From: Gordionus sp. m RMFG-2023
Lineage: Eukaryota; Nematomorpha; Gordioida; Chordodea; Parachordodidae
Length of the DNA: 64,000 bases
Reading direction: 5' to 3'
Assembly (NCBI RefSeq): GCF_954871325.1
Contig: NC_088776.1
Location: 43,976,569-44,040,568 of the forward strand
Shown here: piece after piece, positions 1 through 13,402 of the stretch
Layout of the letters: each line of letters starts with the position of its first letter
How positions within the stretch are numbered: position 1 is the first letter of the stretch
Notes under the pieces: model-generated
Seen by the model: only the letters and a program-made list of their open reading frames with translations
Told to the model about the DNA's origin: nothing
Databases searched by the model: none
Made by a program: the position numbers and the translations under genes

Positions 1-210
1 CCTTACTTTTTTAGACATCCTCTTTTAAAATCACTTATTAAAATTGGTGCAAACGAAATTATATCTTTGCATTTCCTTAATAAGCTTAAAATAAACTCAG
101 GTAAAGCATTAATCAAATTTACTTGGTCTTTTAAATATGCCTATAAGCTAATAAAAAATTTCTAAACCATCCCTCCCTTCGTAACCTCTTCTCTCAAAAA
201 TGTTTACAAT
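1..210. other. left edge, AT-rich, no feature
   Basis: I see no supported gene. The first 160 bases have a weak open stretch too short to judge. Confidence 0.3.
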
Positions 211-1950
211 CAGGCGCGTACGCAGGAATTTGGTCTGGGGGGAGGGGATAATAAATTTTTAAAAAAAATATTATTATTTTTTAAAAATATCAAGCATAAA
301 TATATTAGGGCTAATAACTATTTCTAATACACAATTTTAAATTAATGTGAATTATAAAAAATTATATGTAAAGAATCACTTAAATAACCCAAAATAGAAT
401 TTTGAATTTTTTGAGCCTTTACACAAAAAGTTTCTAAGGAATAATTGCATTTTGTATGTTATACATTTACAATGTAAAATCCAATCTTCGTTGTGATTGA
501 GCTAATTTTTCAATTATCTCATCCTTGCTTGTTGTCAAATGCCTATGAATATTCAAAAAATCCAAACCTTTCAATCTACTTTCAGATGTTGTACTTCTTG
601 GTATGTTTTTCAGAGACCTGCAGGCCCGGCCCCCGGGCCGGAGAGTATTTTAATTTTTTTATATATAACGGGGCCGGGCCCGAAATTTTTTTAAAAAAAC
701 ACTCAAGCCGGGCCTGAATTATTTTAAAAATACACCCAATCCGGACTGTATTTTTTAAAACAGCCTATATTTCAAATCGTTATTAATAGCTATAAAAATC
801 AAAAATAAATATAATTTATTTTTAAAAAATCCGGGCCGGGCCTGAAAATTTTCATCCGGGCCGTGCCCTGCAAATGGTACTTCTGCAGGCCTCTGTTATT
901 CTTCTTAAAAAAGAGAATGTTTTCTCATTAGTTTACTAATGGGAAGAGTTTATAAAGCCTTTTAATACATTGGGAATTTAATCTAAAATGTGTTTGAAAT
1001 AATGCAGAGCATCCATAGCATTTTTTGGGACTATATCAACCATAGTTAATCTTATAAACATAGTTATTCAGCTAGTAAGCCATCATAAGATACTTTAACA
1101 TCTTCATAATAAAAATCTAGCAAATATTTTTTTTCTATCACTATCTGAAAAAAGGTAGGGAAATCTTTTGTGGAACTTATTTGCAGATTAGTAAGTGTTG
1201 CATGATGAATTAAAAATTCATTTATTTGGGTTATAAATGTATCTGTATTTAAGATATACTCTTCTACTGATCCTATATTAATGTTTTAACGATGAGCTTG
1301 CCTTGCTACAAGTCGAGGGAAACAAATTTCCTTGAGTTCTGATAAAATGCTCTCCGCTATTCTCATGTTCTTAATCAAGTCAATGTCATGTTTATGAAAA
1401 GTAATACTTAAAATAGTTGTATAATTAAATATTACATTCTAATGAGAAATAAAATTTGGAATAAGCATTGAATCCAATAATTTTCTTACTTCTGAGGAAA
1501 TATTTCTTTCAGGCCATGATATTTCAGTAATAGCAAATAATTGGCTCTTCTAACTCCTTAAAAGCTGTTAATGCTTGATGGCAGAGACTCTATCTCGTTG
1601 GACAAGGTTGCAATTTCTTTTTCCCTGTTGAACAATAAGTTTCAGAAATAATTATTATTTGACTAGAAATTTGAAAATGGTAGATAAATATTACGCCACT
1701 AAAAATTTGAAAATAATAAGTAAATATTACCCCGGAAAACTTGAAATCGAAATTAATTGATAAAATAACAGTAGATAAATGTGATAATAAATGTAATTAA
1801 ATATATATTTAATGTGAGATACGAATAAATATTAACAAATATAAATTAATATAAACAATAATATTTTTGAAAAATATATCCGGCACTTGCATTTTTTGCC
1901 TTGGGGGGGGGGGATTTGTCTCCCTGCCCTCCCCGCTGCGTACGTCAATG
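211..1950. mobile_element. decayed hAT element
   Basis: The left end CAGGCGCGTACGCAGGAATT and right end GCTGCGTACGTC are inverted around a CGTACGCAG core, a common hAT terminus, each followed inward by a G-rich stretch (GGGGGGAGGGG and its complement). On the minus strand at about 1,450-1,580 a stretch reads ISWPERNISSEVRKLLDSM, typical of hAT transposases of the long BED/DUF4371-like kind, amid many stops and frameshifts. It is split by the MITE at 613-893. No exact 8-bp target duplication is left, so ends are good to a few bases. Confidence 0.55.
613..893. repeat. GC-rich hAT MITE (GGCCCGGCC family), copy 1
   Basis: About 280 bp. The ends are CAGAGACCTGCAG and, inverted, CTGCAGGCCTCTG. The subterminal parts are built of GGGCCGGGCCTGAAAA words in both orientations around an AT-rich core. 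The same ends and words occur at 26446-26709, 26718-28168, about 33,590-33,926 and about 50,155-50,373. It has no coding capacity and sits inside the older hAT at 211-1950. Confidence 0.7.
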
Positions 1951-2486
1951 ATGTATATAATATATTATTTAGTGATTTTTACTTTATGTATTTATTATAA
2001 TTATTATAAACTAATAAGCAAGAGCGTCTCTAGCCTTTACAATCCCAGGAGGTTCAATTAATAAAATTTTATCAGGTTTTTTTAAAAAATATAATAAACT
2101 TTTTAAATTGAATTTGAAGAAATAATATTCATATTTTGTCATTTATTATGCATACACACTAATACTGGCATATAATATAAATAATAAGTAAAACAATATA
2201 AGACTTCAAAAATAATATTTTTTAATATAAATTATTTATCAATTTATTACAGTAATTAATATTTGCGATTGCAGAATATATATTATAATATATAATATCA
2301 AAGAGCATTAATGATTTCAATTATAAAAAAAAATTTGCTAGTAAAGAATTATAAAAGTGATGAAAAAATATTCTACCGACAATCAGACTATAGGATCCTG
2401 ATCAGAATTCATGCTTATATTTAAATTTATTTTTAATTACATGAGAAAATTTAATACCATGATGGATATCTTCACATTGAGCCTCA
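1951..2486. other. AT-rich spacer
   Basis: Between the decayed hAT and the first long-TIR transposon. Mostly A/T with no open frame or repeat I can support. Confidence 0.4.
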
Positions 2487-5020
2487 CATATGGGTTATCA
2501 TGACAAATCGACCAGCGATTCGGCCGACCATCTCAAAAATGAATGAAACTTGGCATGTTAGTTATTTATGTTGTAAATGTTAATAAAATCAAAATTTTAA
2601 GTGCTAGCTCAACCAGATCCAAAGCTATACGCCTTCAAAGTCGAAAATCGCGAAGTGCGTGATTTCATTAAATCTTGTTATTTTAAAAAATACTTAAGAT
2701 AGAGTTACAAATTATATATCATTTTATAGCACCTAAAAACGTTGGAAAATATAAAAAAAATTCAAAAAATTCAAGTGTTTTCTTATTTCTGGTAGAAATA
2801 AAATATTAACATTATTAGGAAGGGATTTTTTTTGGGTGTTGTTATTCACTAAAAAATGCTTACCTTTACTTTATTTTAAACGATTTAATGAAAAATCTCG
2901 ATAGCCATTTTTGTTTTTTTAATTTTATTTAAATTTTTATTATTTATATAAAAAAAAGATGCAATATAGATGGCGTTATATAGAATTTTTTTTATAATAT
3001 ATAATTTTTAATAAAAATATGAATAGTATTGTGATTAAAATTAAAAAATCAATTGAGTATAACCAAGAAGGATGTCCTGGGGCGATATGTAAGCAGGCAT
3101 CCCATACAGATATGATTTTATTAGGATGCTATATTGATAAACATATTTTTAAATTTTATACACAAACAATAAAAAAATAAATACCTCTTGTTTTAATCTT
3201 ATCTCATTTTGTGCTTATTAGTAGATATTCTTGAGACGATAATTTGTAGGTAGGCCCTGTCACTGTAATAGGATCTACTATTGTTATTATTTGATTAATG
3301 GGTAACCATATCTTTTCCGCAATTGTAGGGTAAAAGAAGGATGGTGATGGTCTATGGTAATGTAAAAAGGAAATATATATCTCAATTTTATTCTTTTTTA
3401 GTACTAAGGCTAAACACCAAAAATCGTCATAAACACATCATGCTACGAATCCTTTAATATCGGCAAAAGACAAATTGCAAAAGACAAATTGCAAAAGACA
3501 AATTATCGGCATTTTAGATATTGTTAATTTGAAAATCCTCTACATATGAATAATTTTTGATTTAAGTTTACTTAAACTCAAAGGAAATACAGCATGTATT
3601 TCCTGTGTTCCTGGAATGGGACGAGCTAAATTGAATCTTTCTCGTAGTTTAATCTCTTGTAAATTGTATTGTCCGTTGGTTATATATGTAAAATTTACTG
3701 ATTGCATGTTTTGTTTTGCAAATTGATATAAATCAATTGGCGTTAAAATGTGTCCAGAACTGATGCGCTGAAGGAACGTGCTGCTAATCTTTTTAATGTT
3801 CCGCCAAGGCCGTCACATGGACCTTTTCCATGGTATGTAGCTGAAAAATGCCATTCAACTGCTACACCAAAATCTGATTTATGATAACACAGATTTATAA
3901 AAAAAATTCTGTTTTTATATTGCGCAGCTGATCCGTCAGAGCAAGTAATATATTTTGTTTGGCTTTTTGCTGAATTGATTGGTCAGAAATTTTATCATTT
4001 TAGTCTGGTATAAATGTACTTCAATAACATTATGTTGAAGTGATTCTGATATTACCATTATTATAATAATATGCTATCATATGATGGATAGTGGCTTGAT
4101 TATTATTCTAGTGGAATCTTTGAACAGCGTCTTGGATTGTAAATGCATAATTTTCAGAGAAATCACAAATTCATTTGGTTGTAAAAAAAGTTTAAGTTTT
4201 GAAATATATGATGATTGATTGGTAGAGATGATAGGAATAAAAAAAAAATTAGCTGATAAAATCGTTATTTTCAAATAATAACGATAGTAGATCCACAACA
4301 TATGGCCTTAGGAATTTCTATTAATAAGCGTAAAATTATAATAGTTTGAATATAAAATTTTAAAATATGTTTATTTTACAATATAGCGTCAATAAAATAA
4401 TATCTGTATGGGCTGCCTGCTAATATATCGCCCCAGGACATCCTTCTTGGTTATACTCAACTGATTTTTTAATTTTAATAACAATACTATTCATATTTTT
4501 ATTAAAAATTATATATTATAAAAAAATTAATATAACGCCATCTATGCATTTTTCTATTTATAAAAATAATAAAAATTCAAATAAAATTAAAAAAAACAAA
4601 AATGGCTATCGAGATTTCGTTTAAAATAAAGGTAATAAACATTTTTAGTGAATATCAACACCCCCAAAAAATCCCTTCCTAACAATGTTAATTTTTTGTT
4701 TTTACCGGAAATAAGAAAACACTTGAAATTTTTAATTTTTTTTATTATTTTCCAACGTTTTTAAGGGCTATAAAATGATATATAATTTGTAACTCTATCT
4801 TAAGTATTTTTTACAATAACAAGATTTAATGAAATCTCGCACTTCGCGATTTTCGACTTTGAAGGGGTATATTTTTGGATCTGGTTAAGCTAGCACTCAA
4901 AAATTTTGATTATATTAACGTTTACAACATAAATAACTAACATGCCAAGTTTCATTCATTTTTGAGATGGTAGGCCGAAAATTTCGTTTTTTTGGTCGAT
5001 TTGACGTGGAATCACCCATG
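2487..5020. mobile_element. DNA transposon with long TIRs, copy 1
   Basis: The arms 2,487-3,130 and about 4,390-5,020 are inverted copies, both containing for example CATCTCAAAAATGAATGAAA, CGAAAATCGCGAAGTGCG and AACGTTGGAAAAT. The outer ends read CATATGGGTTATCATGACAA and, inverted, CATGGGTGATTCCACGTCAA. The 1.3-kb core carries a damaged minus-strand transposase (3743-3978). Arms of about 0.5 kb, TIRs starting GGTGATTCCA-TCAAATCRACC, and the HGKGPCDG signature are shared with 40879-45580. The 25147-26430 element shares the end type. The superfamily name is left open. Confidence 0.8.
3743..3978 (-). pseudogene. transposase fragment of the long-TIR element
   Basis: One frame reads KYITCSDGSAAQYKNR, then SDFGVAVEWHFSATYHGKGP followed by CDGLGGTLKRLAARSF, and stops at 3743-3745. 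I know this 'SDG.A.QYKN ... HGKGPCDG.GG' signature from uncharacterised transposon-derived proteins in many invertebrates. The Asp in SDG is a plausible catalytic residue, by inference only. The frames around it are broken, so this is a fragment. A related but more decayed copy lies at 44218-44418. Confidence 0.7.
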
Positions 5021-7144
5021 CTTCTATTATTTTAAAAATAAAATATCTTGTATATAAATTAATTTACCTATTTTCTTTCTCTTAACATTTTTGCTCTCAA
5101 TGTTCATACCTCTCAGAACTACAATTACTCTTCATTTATTATTTAAAGCATAGTTTGAAAAACTACATTTTACATATACTTTGTTTAACCAACTCTTTCA
5201 TCACCTCATCTTCTTTTGTCTAAAATATCATCCATATCAATATTGCTTCTATCTCCATTATATAAAGCTTTCATCACAAAATCAGCTCTTCTTTATTCAT
5301 TATAAATATAAAATAAATGAGTTAAAAATGTTTTAATTAAATATACTTTGTTCAACTCCAATTCTTCATTGCCCCCTCTTCTTTTGTCTATCAACATCAA
5401 TATTGCTTCCATTTCCATTATTTAAATCATCATCTCAAAATAAATCTCTTCCTTCAATTTCTAATATAAAATAAATGAGTAAGTTTTAACAAAGAAATTT
5501 TATATACCGGTTTAGATCTTAGAAATTTTCATAACAAGAGGTGTAGTAAATTAATTTTAAAATGTGTAATATAGTTGATTAGTGATTTGAACTCGGCTAA
5601 TACAAATCACAATATTAAATTGGATTTATTTTATTTTCAATTAATAAATAATTATATTTATTTAAATAGGGTTATAGAATAATTAAAATGATATAAATCA
5701 ATCATGTTTCAACTGTTAATGATTGATTGATATTAAGACGTTATTATTAAGTATATAAATATTTATTATTTGTCATATAATATGTCAAATTTAATATCTA
5801 TTTAATAACGAATTTCAAAAACTAATAATTTTGTAATATGAAAATAGAATTCATAATTCTATATTAATATACATATAAAAAATATAAAATTATTATAATG
5901 ATGAGTGATATTGTTATTCCATTTTTAACACTAAATTAGATTGCAATTGTTAACGTAGTGAAAATATAATTTATACTATTAATCTAATAATTAAAATAGC
6001 ACTCATTTAATTAAAATTCATATAGACTTATTTTTGAAAATAATATCAAATCTTTATATAATACATAATAGGATTTTTTTTTAAAATCGTTGAATGGGCT
6101 ATCAAAATTTTTATTTCGTTCTGGGAGCTATTAGGGAATCATTAAAAAAATTTCGTTCAGATGGGCTATTCAAATTTTTGAAGGGGTTCGAGCCCCTTCA
6201 TGTATTCCTCCCTCCTTATTTATGCTATTGCTAATAGGTTTATGAAATACAATATCTAAAATAAATCATTAACAGGATATAGTTATATTATATAATAAAT
6301 ATTTCAATCAAGTACCTTTTAAATTAGAACTTAAAAGAAACTGATATTATACTTTTTGGAAACATTTTATATTTAACGTTGTGTTTGGTAATTGCTTTAG
6401 ATGGACAGTTAATTTAAAAATATATTAAAACAATAAGCTCGTTTCTTTCATACATTTAAGCAACTCGATAAACAATTGGCAAGCCTGTGTATAATTTCTA
6501 GAAAGTCAATTTAAGGAATTACAAATAAAATTTTGATTACTATCATGTCTGTGGAGGGACCAGTGACGAAGCTTCCATAGAAGCAAGGGGAGAATTGCTT
6601 CCCTTGAAACTTTTCCTATAAAATTCTAAAATAAACTTAATAATCTTTATAATGTTTAAAAAAAAACTAATCTAACTTCGTTAAAAGAATTAATATGATT
6701 TCTTTTTATAAGGTTAAAAATATTATTATTATTTTTACTACGTTAAGAAGAATTACTATTATTTTTACACGTTAAGAAATTTACTACGTTAAAAAAAAAT
6801 GTATGAGGGAAGCAAATTTAATATTGCTCCTTTTTTTTACTAAATAAAGAAAAAATATTATGTAATTTTATATTTAAAAAATAAGCATTGGGGAAGCAAA
6901 TAAAAAAAATGCTTATTTTTTTAATAAATAAAAGAGAAAAAAAAATTTTATATTTTATTTTTTTCCTTACTTTTTTTAAATAAAATTTTTTTCTTTTTTA
7001 AAAGCAATAATTAATGTTTATAATTATATTATTGAAAATTTATAAAGATTATCAGAGTTGTATAAAAAATATCTATATACTATTTCAGAGGTATCTGCAT
7101 CTGTTTATAGATACTTTTAAGATACATTATGATAAACCTTTATT
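5021..7144. other. AT-rich intergenic stretch with a tandem duplication
   Basis: About 5,165-5,485 is a diverged tandem duplication of roughly 160 bp; both units contain ATATACTTTGTT, CTTCTTTTGTCTA, TCAATATTGCTTC and TATAAAATAAATGAGT. At about 6,555-6,900 AGCAAGGGGAGAATTGCTTC and the later GGGAAGCAAAT blocks suggest a small decayed MITE. No gene is supported. Confidence 0.5.
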
Positions 7145-7374
7145 CTAGGATGTGGACCCGAACCCGGACCCTCGTATTTTGGTTGTACCCGAATCGGGAC
7201 CCTTTTTAAAAGTGGACTCCAAGGATTCTAGGTGTCATAAAAATATTTTTTTAAATTTTATTCACTTTTTTTCGTGGAATCATTTATTTTTTCTTCGCGT
7301 TTTTCTTTCAATTTTCTTCCTGGACTTCCATTTTATTTAGAGATTAATATCATAAATTATTTTCCAGTGATGTT

Positions 7375-7817
7375 TGTCATAAATGATACCCATTTTAGTA
7401 GAAATATCAATCAATTTTATAAATATATAAATATATTAGTTTTTAATTAACCAAATGTCAGTCATTTCTGACAAAGATTTTTGTTTATATTTTTTTGTTG
7501 AACAAAGAAACACTTTTTTTTTATGACTTTTCGATTTTTATATTTTTGTGACTTTTAAATTTTTGATAACCTTTTTTTTGATGGTAATAAAACCTTTTTA
7601 AATTATGATAATATTTTGCGCCTTTAATTTTTTACCTTTGTAATTTGATATAGTTTTATTTAATAAAGATATAGATCCGAAGATTAGTTTGCCTAGCATT
7701 TAATTTGATAGTTTGCATTCTGAGTTTAGCTTTATAGTAGAATTTAGTCTTAGTAATTTTTCTGATATAATTAATATTTGAACCTCTTGTTTCCTCTTTA
7801 TTTTCGGTTTTTTGTCA
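7375..7817 (+). repeat. 5' LTR
   Basis: 443 bp, starting TGTCATAAATG and ending TTTTTTGTCA (TG...CA). It is nearly identical to 14014-14449. TGGTGACCGAGAC begins two bases after its end, where a tRNA primer site is expected. Confidence 0.95.
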
Positions 7818-7999
7818 TTGGTGACCGAGACCACCAGGATTGTTTAGATTCCAGGGTTATTCGGTATTTCAAAGGTAAAGAAAAAATATTTTATTTTATA
7901 TTTTGTATCTCACCTCAGAACACAACGCAATCACATTTTTGTTTAAATTTTTTAAAAATTGAACAAGGCCGTTTTAAGGTAATATAAATTTTTCATATA

Positions 8000-8820
8000 A
8001 TGAGATGGGCTTTATATTTAATTTTGATATTGAGCCTAGCGTATTTGATAAAATTTCGGAGTATCCGAGTATTACTTATCAAAGTTTGTATCAAATGGTT
8101 GATAAATTTGATGTAAATAATGCCGTAGTGACAATTTTATTGTTGGTTCTACTGTACGTGTTATATATTACAATAAAATTTTTGTTTGGAAAATGTACTC
8201 TGGGCGCGACTAGAGTATATGGTAATTGGAAAATAGACACTCCGGTGTCGGCTGATTGTTGGAAAAAGATTTCGGTCTTGGAAAGTAGTTTAAATGGAAT
8301 TTTAAATGAAATCAAGAACGGCAGACCTGAAAAGGTGGAAATGATGAAAGATAATAACGATGATCGTTTGGATAGATAGTGTGGAGAGATCTATAGTTAT
8401 CCTCCAGGAATTGAAAGAATTAAAAGACATGATTAAGATTATATATCAGGATATGAATACGTTGGTTATGGCTAATAGTAATAGTAATAAAGGCCAGGTG
8501 CGTGGTCCGACATGGACAGATGGAAAAAATATTTCCATTGAAAAGAATGGCTTTTCAGGTCATAAGAAAATTTTTGAAGATTTGAAATGTACCCGTTGTG
8601 GGTATGTGGGTCACAAGGTAGAGACCTGCGTAGTCAAAGAACAAAATTTTCGTGAAGGTTTTCCGTTAAGGAGATTGGCATCAGAAAATTTTAATGTTAG
8701 AAAAATTTCTGGTACTAACACGAATAAATTTGATGTTTTACGACCGAATTATGGCAAATCCCGTTTGTGTTTTAAATGTAACAAACCGGGACATGTAGCC
8801 ATAAACTGTATCAAAAATTG
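8000..8820 (+). CDS. gag-like region of the Ty3/gypsy element (fossil)
   Basis: The first part holds a hydrophobic stretch (VVTILLLVLLYVLYITIKFL) that resembles a membrane segment, unusual for gag. The second part holds two zinc knuckles, CTRCGYVGHKVETC and CFKCNKPGHVAINC, both CX2CX4HX4C, expected to bind nucleic acid as in nucleocapsid. It lies just downstream of the 5' LTR. The frames overlap. The region is short compared with typical Ty3/gypsy gag. Confidence 0.75.
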
Positions 8821-8976
8821 ACTATATGATTGCAAATGTAATCATATAGTAGGTAGGAGATCGGGATGGAAAAAAAATAAAATAAAGTAAATAACCATGA
8901 TAATAACCGAAATTTTTTAATTTATGATGATAAAAATAATAAAGATTCTAATGAATTTAAATGGGAGAAATATCCT

Positions 8977-11900
8977 TTGGGTATTGTTAAATATTCCGAT
9001 GAAAGGAATATGAATATTTTCAGATGGGAAAAATATCCCAGTTATATAAAAAAAAACAATATGAATATTGTTAAGGAACCACTAAATTCCGAGTTGAATT
9101 TATGTTCAAATGAGAATTCTCATGAAACTGATGTTTCAGATGAGATTAATATTGATCCGTCAATTAAAACATATGATATTTTAATGACTGAAAGATTAGT
9201 CGAACCTCGTCCTTGTCCAAGAGTTATCGTAAGAGTTGACTCTAGGGATATTGACATGTTGTTCGACACAGGGGCTAGCATTTCTATAATGTCTCGAAGA
9301 AATTATTTTAAGTATTGGCCTAAAGGTAAGATTGAGAAAGAATCTATGTGCGTCAGACAATTTGATGGGTCTGAGATAATAGTTGTTTTGGGAAAAACTA
9401 AATTGGGCGTAATTCTTCATGATACCACATTTTTCCTAGATTTATGGGTAGTAAAGAAAGATGTGGAAACCATCATGGGGTGGGATTGGATTGTTCAGTT
9501 AGGTCCTTTCAGTAATTATTGGAATATTTTTGCCCTACATAATGGTTCGGTCATAATTAACCCGAAGGACCAAAATATTGCTTATAACGCTCTAAAAAAT
9601 ATCTGTGAAATAGAAGGGAAGGATTTAACCATAAAACAAAATGATTCAACCCATAATTCTGATTGGTATGTAAAGTCCACGGAATTAATGGTTGAAAACA
9701 ACATTAGCATTGATAAAACCCCAGTGGTGGCTATTGGTATTCCTGAATTACATAAAATGAGTGAAAATATATCTCGTTTAATGAAGAAGTATGAAATAAT
9801 TTTCGAAGACAAATTAGGTTGTCTTAATGATTATCAAGTAGATATAAAATTAAGGGAAGGATTTGCACCTATTTTCCTAGCGTGTCGTCGCGAGTCCCTT
9901 TTGAATGGAAAAAGGAAATTGACGAAGAATTGGATCAATGGGTTAAAGATGGTATCATTGTTCCAGTGGAATATAGTGTATGGGCAACCCCGTTGGTACC
10001 GGTTAAGAAATCAAATGGTAAATTGAGACTCTGTGCTGATTTCAGAGTAACCGTTAATCGATGGGTAGTAGAGGTTAAATATCCTTTACCCCGAATTGAG
10101 GAAATTTTGGCCCAGTTGAAGGGAGCGAAATATTTTTCAAAGGTTGATTTTTCGTCCGCCTATTTACAATTACCTTTGAGGGAGGAGATTCGTAAATTAT
10201 TGACGATCACGACTCCCAAAGGGCTGTTCGCTTTTTGTAGATTACCATTTGGGTTAAGTGTGTCAGCGCCTATTTTTCAGCGAACCATGGCGTCCGTTTT
10301 CCAGGGACTAGAGGGTGTATTTTATTACATGGATGATGTGCTAATTACAGGGATAACGCCTGAGCAGCATAACCATCGTCTGGAGGAAGTTTTTTTAAAA
10401 GAATTCAGGGTAAAGGCTTGAGAGCCAGCAAAGAGAAAAGCCTTTTGGGTGTAATGGAGGTCGAATATTTAGGCCATCAAATAAATGGGATTGAGGTGAA
10501 GCCATTGCAAAAAAATTTGAAAAATATATTAAATTTAAAGCAGCCCAATAATAAGGCTGAAGTGCAGTCCTTTTTGGGTATGGTAAATTACTATCATCGT
10601 TTTATAGAGGATTTTGCGAAGGTAGCTGCCCCGTTATATGAGTTATTAAAAAAAGGCGTTCATTTCGATTGGAAAGTAGAGCAACAAGAAGCATTTGAAA
10701 TTTTAAAGGGAAAAATTGGGGAAGAGCCAATTTTAGTCTGTTTCAACAATGATTTAGAAATTATTTTAGCGGTTGATGCCTCCAACAAAGGTGTTGGAGG
10801 AGCCTTATTACATGTAATTGATGCTGTGGAAAGACCCATCCTTTTTTTTTCCCGAGTTTTTAGGGATGTCGAAACGAGATATTCGGTGATTGAACAGGAG
10901 GAGGCCTTGGCCGTGATTTTCGGTTTGACGAAATGCCGTGAATATTTGATTGGTAAAAAATTTGAAATTTTTACTGACCATAAGCCATTAATCCACCTAT
11001 TCCGAAAGGATAATAGGGAGTTAATGCTATCTCCCCGGTTACAACGTTGGTTGTTATTAGTGGGAAGTTTTAACGTGGAAGTTAGATATCGTCGGGGCAA
11101 AGAGAATCATTTGCCGGATATTTTGTCCAGGTTGGGTTCTGACTGTGCAGACCCGGAAATAAATAGTAGTATAAGTGATAGAGAGAAGGCCTTAGTGCGT
11201 TCTCTGTCTTATATTTTAAAAGGGGGTCCTACCAATTGGGAGGATTTGAAAGCCAATACTGTGAATGACAAAGTGCTAGGTCAGATAAAATTAAGTCTAA
11301 CAGGAGATAAACCTTGGAAAAACAAATATGATGCATATAAAAAAATACAGAAAGAATTATCAATTGTTGATGATTGTATTATGAGGGGAAACAGGGCCGT
11401 AATGTAATTCCTTATAAATTACGGAGTAAAATTATGAAATTATTGCACGCCGGTCATCAAGGTCGAGACAAGATGAAGTCTTGGGCTCGAGAATATGTAT
11501 GGTGGCCTGGTATGGGCAAAGATATTGAACGGATTACCAGGAAATGCGTTCCTTGTAATGCATGTGCTCCTATGCCCCGTAAAGAGGTAGGGCAGGTTTG
11601 GCCTAAATCAAAGAAACCTTGGGAACGTATCCACATCGATTTCTTTGATCTTGATAAAAAGACATATTTTTTAGTGGTAGACTCATATTCTAAATGGATA
11701 GAATATGCATTAGTACATGGATACACCACAAAAATTGTTGTGAAAAAATTAAGAGAATTATATGCTCGGTTCGGTTTTCCGGACAAAATAGTGTCTGACG
11801 GGGGTCCCGTCTTTGTCAGCGAAGATTTTAAACAGTTTTGTGTTGAGTCACAGACAAAACACATTCTAGCTCCACCATATCATCCCAGCTCGAATGGACA

Positions 11901-12290
11901 GGCTGAGAGGAGAGGATGGTAGCCATTGTTAAAAATTGGATCAAAAAGGCTGGAGCCCATAAAGAGGAGGCTTACATGTCTCAATTATATTACCTCAATT
12001 CTCGTAATCGAGAGGGAGTTACGCCTGTCGAGTTATTTTTAGGTAGGCGAACACGGGGTCCTTTGGATTTCTTAAAACCAAAGAAGAAGACTATTACCTC
12101 AATGGAAGTAAAATTAAGGGTAAGGTTTGCCGTGGGACAAAAGGTTTGGGCCCGATTGTTCGACAATCGAGCAACCAAATGGGAAAAGGGTCGGGTCATA
12201 TTGAACCGGGGTTCGAAATTAAGTGAAATTTTGTTAATAACAGGGGTGACCGTGGTTCGGCATCACGATCATATGAGATTGGGATAAATA
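8977..12290 (+). CDS. pol region: protease, RT, RNase H, integrase (fossil)
   Basis: Protease at about 9.2-9.5 kb with the aspartic active site LFDTGASISIM. Reverse transcriptase at about 9.9-10.5 kb with KSNGKLRLCADFR, FSKVDFSSAYLQLPL and the catalytic YYMDDVLIT. RNase H at about 10.75-11.1 kb with AVDASNKGVGGALL and FTDHKPL. Integrase at about 11.4-12.0 kb with an HHCC zinc-binding head (HAGHQGRDKMK ... CVPCNAC) and core motifs HIDFFD, VSDGGPVF and SSNGQAER. A basic tail follows to about 12,280. Domain content and order are those of Ty3/gypsy. The region is interrupted a few times and is reported as a fossil. Confidence 0.93.
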
Positions 12291-12299
12291 AGAAGCGTC

Positions 12300-13345
12300 T
12301 TATTTGTTTGGGGTACATATGGGTTCGGTTTCCGAATATATTTAGTCATATTGAAAATAGTTCAATATAGACAGGTTGTTGGTCATTTTCAGTTAAAAGC
12401 ATATTTCAATTTAGATTAGATGAGTTTAATAAAATCGGGTTCTTAATATATTTGGTCATATTAAAAATAGGTCCATATAGACAAGTTTAATAAATTTATC
12501 AACATGGTAATGATATGGAAAGTTTTTTTCGGTTTGGTTCGTTAAGGAATGTCTTTGTCTGTTTTGTCAAATGAAGATTTGTGTTAATGTTGTCTTGTAT
12601 TAAATAAAGTTTGATTTTCAAAGTAATGAAAACAGGTTTGTATATTGTCCGTTATTAAATGAATAGAAAGTTTTTTTTCTTTTGTGTAAGGAAAAATTGT
12701 GTTAATGTTGTCTTGTATTAAATAAAGTTTGATTTTCAAAGTAATGAAAACATGTGTGTATATTGTCCGTTATTAAATGAATAGCAAGTTTTTTTTGTGT
12801 AAGGAAAAATTGTGTTAATGTTATCTGGTATTAAATAAAGTTTGGTTTTCAAAGTAATGAAATAATGTTTTTATCTTTCATTAGATTAATAGAAAGTTTT
12901 TTTTTTAAAATGTAATGAAAAGAAAAGATGTTTATCTTTTATTAGAATAATAGAAAGTTTAGTTTTTTTTTTCTGTTAGTTTTAGGATGGCAAAAATTTT
13001 TCCTCACTTATTTTTATTGGGGGATTCGCGTGAATAAGTTAGAAAGTATGTTATTTGTTTCAATTGACGCTCCCACCAAGGGATATTATAATAATATTAT
13101 TGAGAGGAATATTTTTTTTTGTTTTGATACAATATGCTTGCGCCGTAAATCGTGAGTATAAAAATAGTTTTTTTTTATTAAACATAAAATTTTTTAACAT
13201 AAAATTTTTTTTTAAAAAATAAGTTAAAGTAAATTAGTTTTATATTAAAAATTTAAAATTTTGTAAATTAATTTTATATTAAAAATTTAAAATTTTTTTT
13301 TAAAAAAAAAAAAGAGGTTAAAGTAAATTAACTTTATATTAAAAA
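12300..13345 (+). repeat. non-coding spacer of the retroelement with tandem repeats
   Basis: About 12,330-12,490 holds two related units around TCATATT-AAAATAG and ATATAGACA. About 12,570-12,950 holds three to four diverging units of roughly 115 bp, each with GTGTTAATGTT-TCT, ATTAAATAAAGTTTG, TTTTCAAAGTAATGAAA and AATAGAAAGTTTTTTTT. About 13,160-13,345 is an AT-rich repeat of TTAAAGTAAATTA and TTTTATATTAAAAATTTAAA. No open frame of note. Confidence 0.75.
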
Positions 13346-13402
13346 TTTAAAAATAAATCTCCCGTTGCAGCTGATATCCACATATTCCGGACGATAAGAT
13401 AA

